A stretch of DNA of 58,824 bases from Paludibacteraceae bacterium (GCA_016283095.1 JAEEMG010000103.1:1-58824), one strand, 5' to 3'; numbered from the stretch's first letter, positions 9,402 to 18,198 are shown. The notes: a model not told the origin generated them from the sequence alone. A program made the numbers and translations.

Positions 9402-9430
9402 GGAACGCGTTACCTTATGTAACGCATTCC
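9402..9430 (-). terminator. Terminator of the GH5 operon
   Basis: A 12-bp stem with one mismatch (GGAACGCGTTAC / GTAACGCATTCC), loop CTTAT, followed on the minus strand by TTTTTGTTTTTT. It lies 23 nt past the stop at 9453. Confidence 0.93.
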
Positions 9431-9452
9431 CTATTATAATCTATCAAAAAAA

Positions 9453-10751
9453 CTATTTTTTACCGTGTAAGCGTTTGAACACGTACTTGCCACTCTCTGT
9501 AAGGATTTCAGGATCCATTGGAGAAATCTTTCCTGTATTCCAGTTCAGAGCTCCACAAACGCCTCCCTCTGCACTGAAACTCCAGTTACACCAGCTTACT
9601 AGCTGTTCTCCTGTATTTCCTCCATCCATGATGTCCATCCATATATCTGTCAAATCTGGACGGAACTCATGCCAACCGCTCGCCTCTGTAGTTCCCCACT
9701 CTGTGACAAAGATTGGAAGAAGCTCCAATACTGACTTTTCTCCTTTCTTAGGATCTCCCTTTGCCATTTTCTTGTAGAAATCATCAGGTCTGTGGTTACC
9801 CGGCTGATCAGCCAATCGCCCGTCGTTATGTGTTGCGGAATAGAAATGGAATGTGTACATCACATTTTCATACAAATTGCCATTTTTATCTGCAACCTCG
9901 TTTCCTAGTACAAGCTCAGGACATGAGCTCCACCAAGGTGTACCGCAAACTACTATAACATCTTTATCGTTGGCACGGATAATCTCAAGCATCTCCTCAC
10001 AGTATGGTTTGATCTGTGTTGTCCAGTCGACTCCAGGGCCTCCCTCATAATGCCAGTTTGGCTCGTTGCAAACCTCATATATGATATGTTTCATATTTGC
10101 ATAGCGACGTGAGCAATATGTGAAGAAGTCTCCAGCCAAGTCCCGTCCGTTAGTAGGATGGCAACGGTACTGTGGTGCATTTGGGTTTCCTGGCTTGTGA
10201 ACATGCCAGTCAATCAACAAATATATACCATTTTCAGCAGTCCACTTAACTACTTTCTCCAAGATTTCATTTCTGAATTGAGGATTATATGCGTATCCAC
10301 CTTCTTCGTCAACATACAATGCATAACGGAACACACTGCAGTTCCATTCGTTTCTCAAAGCTTTGATATTACGAGCTGTGACATTGGCAACACCAGCCCA
10401 CTGCAAACCGTGGGTACTCATTCCCTTAAGCTGGATAGGATTTCCCTTGGAATCACACATACAACGTACACCCTTGGCATTTGGAGCGACTTTCAACTTA
10501 CCCCACTTTGCAACAGGTGATCCTGCAGGATAATCATACGCTGGCAATGCCTCTACATTGCTGCTAAGCGAATCTATATATCCCTTTTTAACGACATAAT
10601 TCATTGCAGAATCTGCCTTTGCTGCCGCTGCCGCTTCCGCGTTTGCTTCTGCACCCGTATTGTCATTTTTTCCCTCTACTGGTTTATTGCTGTTGGTACA
10701 CCCTAACAAAGCCATAGAGAGTAGCATTCCGAAGAATAGTTTTTTTGCCAT
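9453..10751 (-). CDS. GH5 glucanase-type lipoprotein
   Basis: 432 residues. Lipoprotein signal with lipobox LLGC (Cys18), then an Ala/Glu-rich spacer (about 20-50) and a GH5 catalytic domain (about 75-428). Acid/base Glu230 in CNEPN, nucleophile Glu351 in VTEW, with IDWH, TFHFYSATH and VSWCNWSFS around the site. Predicted to hydrolyse beta-1,4-glucan or a related polymer while held to the outer membrane by lipid; no CBM or sorting tail is present. Second gene of a two-gene operon, 4 nt after the stop of its paralogue (10756-11919), and the operon ends at the strong terminator at 9402-9430. Confidence 0.93.
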   Translation of the reverse strand: MAKKLFFGMLLSMALLGCTNSNKPVEGKNDNTGAEANAEAAAAAKADSAMNYVVKKGYIDSLSSNVEALPAYDYPAGSPVAKWGKLKVAPNAKGVRCMCDSKGNPIQLKGMSTHGLQWAGVANVTARNIKALRNEWNCSVFRYALYVDEEGGYAYNPQFRNEILEKVVKWTAENGIYLLIDWHVHKPGNPNAPQYRCHPTNGRDLAGDFFTYCSRRYANMKHIIYEVCNEPNWHYEGGPGVDWTTQIKPYCEEMLEIIRANDKDVIVVCGTPWWSSCPELVLGNEVADKNGNLYENVMYTFHFYSATHNDGRLADQPGNHRPDDFYKKMAKGDPKKGEKSVLELLPIFVTEWGTTEASGWHEFRPDLTDIWMDIMDGGNTGEQLVSWCNWSFSAEGGVCGALNWNTGKISPMDPEILTESGKYVFKRLHGKK

Positions 10752-10755
10752 TATT

Positions 10756-11919
10756 TTATTTTATTTGTTTCATTTTTAAGTGATCGTAGACATATTTTCC
10801 ACTTTCTGTCAATATCTCTGGATCAAGCGGGGAAATTTTTCCAGTGTTCCACTTCAACGCTCCACAAACACCACCTTCTGCACTGAAACTCCAGTTACAC
10901 CAGCTCACCAACTGACCGCCATCGTTGTCGCCATCAAAGATCTCAAGCCACATGTCCGACAAATCAGGACGGAAATTAGTCCAGCCACCAGCATCGGTAG
11001 TGCCCCATTCCGTCACAAAAACAGGAAGAGTATTCAAAATAGCTGGGATCCCTTTTTCCGGATCTCCCTTTTGAAAACGTTTCATAAAATTGATTCCACG
11101 GAATGTTGTAGGAGTGTCAATATCTCTTCCATCGTTATGACTCGCCGCATAGACGTGGAACGTATACATCACATTCTCATACGGAACTCCATTCTCATCA
11201 GTCACCTCATGTCCAATCACATCCTGTGTGTCTTGGCTCCACGACGGTGTGCCACACAATGCCACAACATCCTTGTCGTATCTTCTGACAATCTTCAGCA
11301 TATCTTCGCAATAATCCTTGATCACACCGACCCATGGAATTTTCTCTCCATTATCAATGTTCGGCTCATTGCAAAGTTCATACAATATATGTTTCTGATT
11401 CTGGAATCGTCTAGCACAATATGTGAAGAAATCTCCCGCCAAATCCATCCCGTTCATAGGATGGCAACGGTACTCTGGTGCCTGCGGACTTGCGGGTGCC
11501 AACACATGCCAGTCTATAACCAGATACATGCCGCACTCGGCTGTCCATCTCACAACATTCTCCAACATTGTCTGACGGAATGTAGGATTGTAGGCATAAC
11601 CTCCCTCATAGTCGACGTAAAGAGCAAGACGGAACACACTGCATCCCCACTCCTCTTTCAACGCTTTGATATTGCATTCGGTCACATTGGCAACTCCTGC
11701 CCACTGCAGACCATGTGTGGAAAATCCTTTTAGCTGAACAGGCTCTCCCGTCTCACTGCAAAGACAACGCACGCCTTTTGCATTCTTGGCAACTTTCAGT
11801 TTTCCCCATTTGCCGACGGGAGAATTTTCCGGATAAGTGTAAGCAGACAAGACATCTACATTGATGCTCGCGTCATCAATGTAACCTATTTTTACGATAT
11901 CTTTTTCAATTTTAACCAC
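10756..11919 (-). CDS. GH5 glucanase-type enzyme without signal peptide, GTG start
   Basis: 387 residues, a clear paralogue of the lipoprotein GH5 downstream. Acid/base Glu185 (CNEPN) and nucleophile Glu304 (VTEW) are both present, so it should be active. It starts at GTG (11917-11919): an in-frame TAA sits directly before it, no nearby in-frame ATG exists, and AAGGA lies 5 nt upstream as ribosome binding site. Homology to the paralogue begins within a few residues of the start, so the signal peptide and spacer are exactly what is missing. It is therefore predicted cytoplasmic, perhaps acting on imported oligosaccharides, unless exported by an unrecognised route or derived from a truncation. 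Promoter at 12014-12046. Confidence 0.9.
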   Translation of the reverse strand: MVKIEKDIVKIGYIDDASINVDVLSAYTYPENSPVGKWGKLKVAKNAKGVRCLCSETGEPVQLKGFSTHGLQWAGVANVTECNIKALKEEWGCSVFRLALYVDYEGGYAYNPTFRQTMLENVVRWTAECGMYLVIDWHVLAPASPQAPEYRCHPMNGMDLAGDFFTYCARRFQNQKHILYELCNEPNIDNGEKIPWVGVIKDYCEDMLKIVRRYDKDVVALCGTPSWSQDTQDVIGHEVTDENGVPYENVMYTFHVYAASHNDGRDIDTPTTFRGINFMKRFQKGDPEKGIPAILNTLPVFVTEWGTTDAGGWTNFRPDLSDMWLEIFDGDNDGGQLVSWCNWSFSAEGGVCGALKWNTGKISPLDPEILTESGKYVYDHLKMKQIK

Positions 11920-12013
11920 TTACGTCCTTTTTTAATCCGTCCTAAAATAATATATGCCTCTTATTATCGGTACAAAAAACACATACCAATCGGCAAATAA
12001 TTCAAAATTTCGA

Positions 12014-12046
12014 CAAAATTATAAATTTTTAGAATAACTATTCAAA
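12014..12046 (-). promoter_or_regulatory. Promoter of the two-gene GH5 operon
   Basis: Minus strand: TTTG (complement of 12043-12046), 21 bp, TAATTTTG (complement of 12014-12021). It implies a leader of roughly 90 nt before the GTG start. The gap 11920-12273 otherwise holds candidate RNA C and its terminator. Confidence 0.65.
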
Positions 12047-12116
12047 TTTATCAGGAGTAATTCTAAAAAATTTATGGAAAAAAAATCAACAATCCGTTTT
12101 CATACCAAACTGTCAT

Positions 12117-12234
12117 AAAAAAAGAGAGGCTGCCTTATCACAAGGTTGCCTCGCCATTAGTAAATCACTTATCAAAAATATAGCTTGTTTTGTAAAAGCC
12201 TCTATTTTATGAAATAGTATGAAAATATTTAAAT
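12117..12234 (-). ncRNA. Candidate small RNA C (about 115 nt)
   Basis: Transcribed from a full-consensus minus-strand promoter (12241-12271) immediately after the stop codon of the gene at 12274, and closed by the hairpin at 12126-12152 plus seven T. No convincing CDS inside: a 14-codon ORF beginning MARQPCDK overlaps the terminator. ATTTTCATACTATT near the start (complement of 12213-12226) resembles the early block of candidate A. It may be free-standing or an upstream regulatory leader for the GH5 operon on the same strand, though that operon has its own promoter. Confidence 0.5.
12126..12152 (-). terminator. Terminator of candidate RNA C and of the upstream gene
   Basis: Two-part stem GAGGC/GCCTC and CCTT/AAGG with a small internal loop, followed by a T run on the minus strand. 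Confidence 0.85.
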
Positions 12235-12240
12235 CCAATA

Positions 12241-12271
12241 CAAAGATATAATTCTTTTCATATATTGCAAA
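12241..12271 (-). promoter_or_regulatory. Consensus promoter of candidate RNA C
   Basis: Minus strand: TTTG (complement of 12268-12271), exactly 19 bp, TATCTTTG (complement of 12241-12248). A full match to the Bacteroidetes promoter, pointing into a gene-free stretch. Confidence 0.8.
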
Positions 12272-12273
12272 AA

Positions 12274-13437
12274 TTAGTTATCAACATTGCCCAAATTAAC
12301 GTTCAGATATACTTTCTGATAGCACGACGTGCCCTCTTTAGTGACATGGAAATCAAGAGACGCTCCAAAACTGACACAACTGTTTTCTACGATTGGAGAG
12401 TATATCGACGTCTTAGAATAGACGCTCGACTGATAATGAGGATCTCCCATATTCAGTAATGAACCATACTTCGGATAAAGAGGAAACTGTCTATCGCCCG
12501 CATATAAAGTCTCTCGAACACCTATCTTCTTCCATTGCACCCTAAAGCTGGCAAGCAATCCACCGTCTAACTCCCAATCTCCTATAGCCCTGCATCTGTC
12601 GAGACTTACAGCATAGCCAGCCCATATTGTAAATATATCCAATACGGATCTACGGTTAAGGGACAAACCGATATGAGGATATATAAACATGTCGTCATTA
12701 ACTCCCTCTCCTTCCGGTGCAGGATTACGTTTTGCCAAATGATTCAACTGGGCATTTCCGCCCCAAATAAACGAGAATTTGCGTTTGCCGACGTATTCTT
12801 TGTAAACATTGTAATTGACATTAAAAGCTTCTCTCTGTTCTGCACTCTGCAGACTACGCCAATCAAGCGACAATACATTTTGAAATATTTTTTGACGACG
12901 GACAAGTCCGGCACCAGTTCTGGCAGTATTGTTTTTTGTGAATTTCAAAAGGATTCCCCGGATATTAGGATTATAATACTCCATAGAATCACTCCATAAT
13001 ATTTCAGGAAGACGGTAGGATAATCGACGTGGAATCATTCCGAAAGACACAGTCCAGTGCTTATGCTCAGAATATTTGTCATTACCCTCTGCCATCATAG
13101 AATGACCTGACAATTCTATTTCATATTTTTTTTCCGTTTTATGCGAAAATGTATAATATGCAGTAGGTATAAACTTATTATTCTTATACCCAATTCCTAT
13201 CGGCTGGATATAATGAGTCCCCACCACCAATCTATGTTCATCAAGAAATTCCAATCCAACGGATGGAGAAAGACGGGAGAAAAATATCGTCTGCTGAGGA
13301 GAATAGGTTTGGTCACCCTCACGATTATCAAAAACAGTATTCGCGTCGACTCCCCAAAGAAACTCATAGTCTTTAGAGAACATGGCATTTGAATAAAAAG
13401 CCAAAAGCAAAAACGCAATAAATCTTAGCACCTTCAT
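12274..13437 (-). CDS. Exported protein of unknown function, probably outer-membrane barrel
   Basis: 387 residues from ATG 13435-13437, chosen because the longer TTG-started reading begins inside the -7 box. Signal peptide about 1-21 (LLLAFYSNA). The mature part has many short aromatic-bounded strands (FSFIWGGN, FTIWAGYAV) and ends in a strand-like segment (VYLNVNLGN), fitting an outer-membrane beta-barrel. No family recognised. It stands alone between the GH5 operon and the J-domain gene. The leader appears to be only about 10 nt long. Confidence 0.8.
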   Translation of the reverse strand: MKVLRFIAFLLLAFYSNAMFSKDYEFLWGVDANTVFDNREGDQTYSPQQTIFFSRLSPSVGLEFLDEHRLVVGTHYIQPIGIGYKNNKFIPTAYYTFSHKTEKKYEIELSGHSMMAEGNDKYSEHKHWTVSFGMIPRRLSYRLPEILWSDSMEYYNPNIRGILLKFTKNNTARTGAGLVRRQKIFQNVLSLDWRSLQSAEQREAFNVNYNVYKEYVGKRKFSFIWGGNAQLNHLAKRNPAPEGEGVNDDMFIYPHIGLSLNRRSVLDIFTIWAGYAVSLDRCRAIGDWELDGGLLASFRVQWKKIGVRETLYAGDRQFPLYPKYGSLLNMGDPHYQSSVYSKTSIYSPIVENSCVSFGASLDFHVTKEGTSCYQKVYLNVNLGNVDN

Positions 13438-13452
13438 TTTTTCTTTTTTTTG

Positions 13453-13460
13453 CAAAAATA
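13453..13460 (-). promoter_or_regulatory. -7 box for the gene at 12274-13437
   Basis: Minus-strand TATTTTTG 15 nt before the ATG at 13437. The -33 position reads TTTC rather than TTTG at 21 bp. Its overlap with the alternative TTG codon rules that start out. Confidence 0.6.
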
Positions 13461-13771
13461 GTTTTTTCCCATTTTTCCACTGAAATATGGCACGACAAAA
13501 AATGAATTAAACAGAAAAATCTTAAAAATTTCTTAAAATCAGGCTCCGCTTATTTCTGAATTTAACAAAACTGAGCCAGATCTTAAAAAAGTTACAATTT
13601 GTAGAGAAAAACAGCCAATTCAACATAAAAACAGCAGAAAAACAGTCATAAATATATTAGATTGATAGAGACAGATGCAATTGTGATCAGATGACATAAG
13701 ATAATAATCGATCATTTTTAGTGGTGAAAGCAAAAAAAATTGTATAAAGTGTTAAAAAAGTTTAATTTTCC

Positions 13772-13802
13772 TTTGGAGTTAAACAAAAAAGGTATACCTT
13801 TG
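13772..13802 (+). promoter_or_regulatory. Consensus promoter of candidate RNA B
   Basis: TTTG at 13772-13775, exactly 19 bp, TACCTTTG at 13795-13802. It drives plus-strand transcription towards the 3' end of a minus-strand gene. Confidence 0.82.
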
Positions 13803-13808
13803 TAATAG

Positions 13809-13889
13809 AAAACAAAACAGGTAGATTTTTTCATAATTAAGGTTTAGGTTAAATTAGAACGGAGGGGGCTGCGAAGTTCCCTTCTTTTG
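13809..13889 (+). ncRNA. Candidate small RNA B (about 80 nt)
   Basis: Starts just after a full-consensus promoter and ends at a hairpin GGAGGG (13861-13866) / CCCTTC (13879-13884) followed by TTTT. It contains TTTTTTCATAATTAAGGTTT (13826-13845), which resembles the early block of candidate A. No ORF of note. The 463-bp gap 13438-13900 otherwise contains only AT-rich sequence and the promoter of the gene to its left. Confidence 0.5.
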
Positions 13890-13900
13890 ATTTAAAAAGA

Positions 13901-14857
13901 TTAATTTCTGACTTTTTCATAAGCCTCATTAATTTTCGCCATCAAAGTTTCACACTCATTCACACGACCAGCATTTTTCGGCAGATCAGGATGATGTTGT
14001 AATGCCAGATTATGGTATGCACCTTTGATCTCATCATCAGTAGCGGTCTCTTCCAAACCAAGGATCTCATAAAATGGTTTTAAATAGGAGACGGTGCGGT
14101 CTTGTTTAGAAACATTGCTTCTATATTCTGATTCATCAAATTCTGTACGCAAAGGAGAATATCTGTTTTTATAAAATTCGATATAGTATTTATTGAACCC
14201 CCATTGCATCATAATATTCATCAACAAATTCCACTCATCATTGCGGATTCCGTCCTGCACAATCGCTAGTTTGAAAAGAAGATCCAATAAAGGTTTCTTC
14301 TCAGACAGAGGTCTCTTTCGCCAATACTTATTCATATCTAATATCAAAGAATCTGAATATATCTGTCGGTAGACGAAATTTATCTCATCTTCACTAAGAT
14401 ACCCAGACAAAAAGGACTCCTGCTCTTTTCTTCCTTCCTCATTAAGGTTGCAGAACCGTCTGATATATGGGAAGACGTATATATCCATACGTTTGCCCAA
14501 CTCCTCTCTTTTAGCTATATAGGTTTTGATTTGTTGCTCAGTCATTCCCCATTTCTTCTCATAATGTCGAAACAACATATTCGATAGTTTATTCACAATA
14601 GGTCCAAAGGGTTTATTCATAATATTTTCTCTTTTGGTCAAGGAGATAAATAATGGAAAAAACATTATAAGCCAAAGGACAAAAAAGCAAAATCTATAAT
14701 CCAATCCTAATTTTTCATTCAAAAAAATTACTCCAAAGACAATTATAGCGTAAACCAGACAAGTCAATAAAAGCATCAATATTCCAGAAAATATTATTAA
14801 GAACACCCGTAATACTCTCAGCCATTTATACTGCCGTACTATTTCATTTTTATTCAT
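13901..14857 (-). CDS. Membrane-anchored J-domain protein (DjlA-like layout)
   Basis: 318 residues from ATG 14855-14857 (MNKNEIVRQ); a further ATG 48 nt upstream lies next to a -7-like box and is less likely. The N-terminus has two or three membrane segments within residues about 12-75. A middle helical region (LLDLLFKLAIVQDGIRNDEW) resembles a TerB domain, and a C-terminal J-domain (about 262-318; FYEILGLEETATDDEIKGAY) keeps the HPD motif in QHHPDLP. J-domains stimulate DnaK ATPase, so this is probably a co-chaperone recruiting Hsp70 to the inner membrane. Single gene. Confidence 0.85.
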   Translation of the reverse strand: MNKNEIVRQYKWLRVLRVFLIIFSGILMLLLTCLVYAIIVFGVIFLNEKLGLDYRFCFFVLWLIMFFPLFISLTKRENIMNKPFGPIVNKLSNMLFRHYEKKWGMTEQQIKTYIAKREELGKRMDIYVFPYIRRFCNLNEEGRKEQESFLSGYLSEDEINFVYRQIYSDSLILDMNKYWRKRPLSEKKPLLDLLFKLAIVQDGIRNDEWNLLMNIMMQWGFNKYYIEFYKNRYSPLRTEFDESEYRSNVSKQDRTVSYLKPFYEILGLEETATDDEIKGAYHNLALQHHPDLPKNAGRVNECETLMAKINEAYEKVRN

Positions 14858-14947
14858 AAGCCAATTTATAATTAAGCATTGCGCCACAAAAGTGCAAAAA
14901 AACATTCAAAATTGCGCTTTTGCATTGCAATTTTTCAAACAAAAAAA

Positions 14948-14977
14948 TGCCATTGCAGATACAAACCCGCAATGGCA
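14948..14977 (-). terminator. Terminator of the CE6-CBM6-CE15 gene
   Basis: Perfect 9-bp stem TGCCATTGC / GCAATGGCA followed by seven T on the minus strand, 25 nt past the stop at 15003. Confidence 0.9.
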
Positions 14978-15002
14978 CACTAATTAGAGTTTACTGTATG
15001 AT

Positions 15003-17894
15003 TTATTTTACTATCAAAGTCTTGCTGTCAACAAAACCGTTGGCATACATTACATAGAAATAGAGTCCTTGTGGAAGATTATCCACAGAGAATGTCAACG
15101 TATAGCTTCCTGCCTGATAATCATCCGAGGTAATGTTCTTTACTTTAACACCCAGACTATTGTAAAGGTCGATAGTCACAAATGCATTTTCAACGATGGC
15201 AAAATCGATCATTGTCTCGCCATTTGTAGGATTTGGTCTGTTCTGCGACAAATAGCAGCCATTGTCTTCCTCAGAACCGCTTTCAACATCATACACACCA
15301 GTCGCGCCACAACCGTTGTTTACAATCTTATGGTTACCCCAGTCATACTTACCACTGCTGTGATTGCTGCTTACTTTACTAGTACGGATCTTGGTGTCTT
15401 GTGAATTGTCGCCAAACAAGAATTTGTTGATATATGCCTGAGCTGCTTTATTCTGGTTGTTGGATGCCTGACAGTGAGAATGTCCGCCCTCGATCACATA
15501 ACCGAAACGATCTTCTATTCCCATTGCCTTCCAGACCTCTTCAGCAGCCTTCAAAGATGCATATCCTGACGCATCTCCCAACCATACATAATCCGGATTA
15601 CCAAATGCCAAGAACGCACGTGGAGCGATCATTGCGATCAACTCATGATGGTCGTAAGGCAATTTGTCGATCTGCGACTGGAAGTTGCTCTTGAAGCTGT
15701 TGAGGAACCAGTCGTAGTTAGTGTTGGAAATACCCTCAACGTCAGAACCGATTTCAGAACTTACACGCCAAGAGTTGACACCGCCTCCACCAGACTCCTG
15801 CGCGATTGTCAATGCGACACGTTCATCGAACGCGCCCGCGTACAAAGCCATCTTACCTGCGTATGAGCATCCTGTCACAGCAATATGACCTAGATCCGCA
15901 TTGATCTTATCCTTGACGATCTCCAAGCCATCAATCAGACGGCTGATACCCCAAGACCACGCACAATAATCAGCTTTTGTGTTGAATGTGCCAGGATACA
16001 ACTTATAGAATGGATCGTTCTGGCTTCTTCCACCGCCACCGAATCCAGAATTGTATTCGGCGATCTGAGAGTGAGTGAATGGCACCTGAATACACTTAGA
16101 GAAATAAGAAGAACTCAAGCTACCAGTATTTCCATCCATACCGATCACGATAGGATGAGGGCCATTGCCAGATGGCACAGAAATCTTACTTGTCAAAGTA
16201 AGAGTGTTGCTACCATTGTAGACCTTGACAGTAAGCGTACCTCCAGAGTAGGAAGCCTCCAGTTTGTCGAATGTAGGTTTCTCACCGATCTCCCAATACT
16301 CTATCTCACGCTTGATCTCGTTGCGACGGCATGACCAGTCACAGAAATCAGTCACCTTACCACTGCCGTCAGCCCACTCGAATGGGTTAGGCAATGTCTT
16401 GCACGACTTCAGATTATTCTTGTTCAAAGAGACAGGATCTTCACATGCGGCTCCTGTATTTTCGACATCATAGCTTATAGGATATTCACCAGCGGCAATA
16501 ATTGTGCCACCACCGTGTGAACCTCCACCATGGCTAGTAGTATCAGGTTCAGCAAACTTGATGTAGTCCAAATTGTTGTTATTACTCTCAAATTTTACCT
16601 TTAAGATGTGCTTACCCTCTTTTATTTCCTTAGATGTAGTAGTCAATGCAGTGTAAGTATCCCAGCTGCCTGTCTTGTCACCAGTGAAACTTGCCACTTT
16701 TGCATCGTCGACATACACATCAAATTTGATTTCGCCACCTCCGTTTGACGCATTGGCAGTCAAATCGTATGTACCCGTTTTCTCCACATTGATAGTATAC
16801 TCCAACCACTCGCTTGAGGTAGTATAGCCAATAGCCATACCTGTTCCACCTTTCACTATATCGACACCTTCGTCGATACGGAATTTCGCGTCGCCCTCAT
16901 TCTCATTATCAGAATCTTTGTAAGCATTTCCATTACCGCCTAAATCATAGTGTTCGCCTTCCAAGAGGCCAGGGATGTTGATGGCGTCCTGATAAGGTTT
17001 CTGCTCCTCCGCAGAAGAACCGCCACCCTGCTGTCCACCTGAAGAAGAACCGGAATCATCATATTTAAGGACCTTCAACATCTGCTCTGCGTAACGTTCT
17101 CCCAACGTACGATAGCTGGCAGAAGAAAAATGCAGGTTATCACCCTTGTGTCCAAGGCCTTGAGCAGAAATGACATAAGAATTAGGGATTGTACTTGGTA
17201 CATTGGCGATAATATTGTTCATGCTACCACACTGACCACCCTGATCGGTACGGACCACCTCGCCGACTAACAAAGGAACTTCATCGGCATTAAGGCCCAA
17301 ATCTTTAATCAAATCATTGTAGACGGCTTTCACACGGCTAGGCCAGTTGTTTTGTCCGGTGTTAGTTTCTCCCTGATGCAGAAGAATTCCTTTGATGACG
17401 CCGACCTTTTGGGCCTCTTTACCCATCTCAACCAAACGACCATAAGGGTTACCGCCATAGGATTGGATTGTGCCCTGCATATACGACTCAGCACGGTAGT
17501 TCTTGTAGTTTTCCTTCTCAAACAACTGGATATCACATCCTGCAATAGCGACAACAGAAACACCAACTTTGATATGTTCAGGTAGTTTCTTCACCAAAGT
17601 ACGGCCGAAATAATCGACAGGGCCTAGATGAGCACCGCTACAGCATGACAATGGAGGAGTAGCGTCGTACCAGCTACCTTTTTTTCGGCTGCCACAATTG
17701 TCGTAGGAACATAGGACTTGGAATCGGCTGTCCACACTTTTGTCTTGGCTTTCTATGTTACCCTGGCCTTCCATGTTGGACTGGCCAAAACATAGATAAA
17801 TGTGAAAGTTCGGATCAGGCTCCGCACAAACACTTACCACAGATCCCAGCAACATCACTAACGTTGCGAGGAAATAAAGTTTTGCGTTTTTCAT
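15003..17894 (-). CDS. Secreted bifunctional esterase: CE6-like acetylesterase, CBM6, CE15 glucuronoyl esterase, T9SS tail
   Basis: 963 residues. Signal peptide about 1-24. Residues about 28-278 form an SGNH/SASA esterase of the CE6 type (GQSNM with Ser39, HQGE at 173-176, GDNLH with Asp252 and His255), which removes acetyl groups from xylan. A Ser/Gly linker leads to CBM6 (about 303-448; FRIDEGVDI, SSEWLEYTINV, NLDYIKF). After a His/Gly linker comes a CE15 glucuronoyl esterase (about 470-830): nucleophile Ser677 in GCSYAGK, Glu700 in QESGGG, His805 in GGHSHC. CE15 cuts esters between lignin alcohols and 4-O-methylglucuronic acid on xylan. A T9SS tail (about 880-963) ends DSKTLIVK. One polypeptide thus strips two kinds of ester from the same polymer. 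Domain calls are firm; substrates follow from the families. Confidence 0.94.
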   Translation of the reverse strand: MKNAKLYFLATLVMLLGSVVSVCAEPDPNFHIYLCFGQSNMEGQGNIESQDKSVDSRFQVLCSYDNCGSRKKGSWYDATPPLSCCSGAHLGPVDYFGRTLVKKLPEHIKVGVSVVAIAGCDIQLFEKENYKNYRAESYMQGTIQSYGGNPYGRLVEMGKEAQKVGVIKGILLHQGETNTGQNNWPSRVKAVYNDLIKDLGLNADEVPLLVGEVVRTDQGGQCGSMNNIIANVPSTIPNSYVISAQGLGHKGDNLHFSSASYRTLGERYAEQMLKVLKYDDSGSSSGGQQGGGSSAEEQKPYQDAINIPGLLEGEHYDLGGNGNAYKDSDNENEGDAKFRIDEGVDIVKGGTGMAIGYTTSSEWLEYTINVEKTGTYDLTANASNGGGEIKFDVYVDDAKVASFTGDKTGSWDTYTALTTTSKEIKEGKHILKVKFESNNNNLDYIKFAEPDTTSHGGGSHGGGTIIAAGEYPISYDVENTGAACEDPVSLNKNNLKSCKTLPNPFEWADGSGKVTDFCDWSCRRNEIKREIEYWEIGEKPTFDKLEASYSGGTLTVKVYNGSNTLTLTSKISVPSGNGPHPIVIGMDGNTGSLSSSYFSKCIQVPFTHSQIAEYNSGFGGGGRSQNDPFYKLYPGTFNTKADYCAWSWGISRLIDGLEIVKDKINADLGHIAVTGCSYAGKMALYAGAFDERVALTIAQESGGGGVNSWRVSSEIGSDVEGISNTNYDWFLNSFKSNFQSQIDKLPYDHHELIAMIAPRAFLAFGNPDYVWLGDASGYASLKAAEEVWKAMGIEDRFGYVIEGGHSHCQASNNQNKAAQAYINKFLFGDNSQDTKIRTSKVSSNHSSGKYDWGNHKIVNNGCGATGVYDVESGSEEDNGCYLSQNRPNPTNGETMIDFAIVENAFVTIDLYNSLGVKVKNITSDDYQAGSYTLTFSVDNLPQGLYFYVMYANGFVDSKTLIVK

Positions 17895-17943
17895 TTTGTT
17901 AATGTTAAATTGAGTTTTAAATATTAAATTGAGTCTATACTTT

Positions 17944-17951
17944 CAAAAATA
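17944..17951 (-). promoter_or_regulatory. -7 box of the CE6-CBM6-CE15 gene
   Basis: Minus-strand TATTTTTG, 50 nt before the ATG. No clear -33 element. The gap 17895-18198 also holds a GC-richer stretch (about 17976-18040) without recognised function, and the terminator at 18138-18166. Confidence 0.55.
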
Positions 17952-18137
17952 ATGCGTTTTATAATGTGTTTATGTCACCATTCCATTAAGGTCGGTACGC
18001 TTACCAATTTGCCAACCCTCACTGGACGGGGATGCATTAATCATTAATTATATAACGACTAGCATGCCACAAAACTAATCCTTTTTTCTAAAAATCCCCA
18101 AAAAATGATAATTTTTTTATGTAAAGAGCCAGAAAAA

Positions 18138-18166
18138 GGGTGTGTCAAAAAAACTTTGACACACCC
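18138..18166 (-). terminator. Terminator of the FISUMP/Ig gene
   Basis: Perfect 12-bp stem GGGTGTGTCAAA / TTTGACACACCC, followed by five T on the minus strand, 33 nt past the stop at 18199. Confidence 0.92.
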
Positions 18167-18198
18167 GGACTCACGTTGTATGATTGGCAAAAATCAAA

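Noticed and set aside
10780-11733. 317-residue plus-strand frame opposite the GH5 gene
   Set aside because: Antisense to a well-conserved GH5 domain, with no plus-strand promoter and no family features.
13438-13455. TTG-started extension of the gene at 12274-13437
   Set aside because: The codon lies inside the -7 box TATTTTTG. Similar TTG extensions of panB and the small acidic protein were dropped for like reasons.
17976-18040. GC-richer patch between the CE6-CE15 and FISUMP genes
   Set aside because: Stands out from the AT-rich surroundings but shows no clear hairpin, promoter or reading frame, so it is not called a feature.
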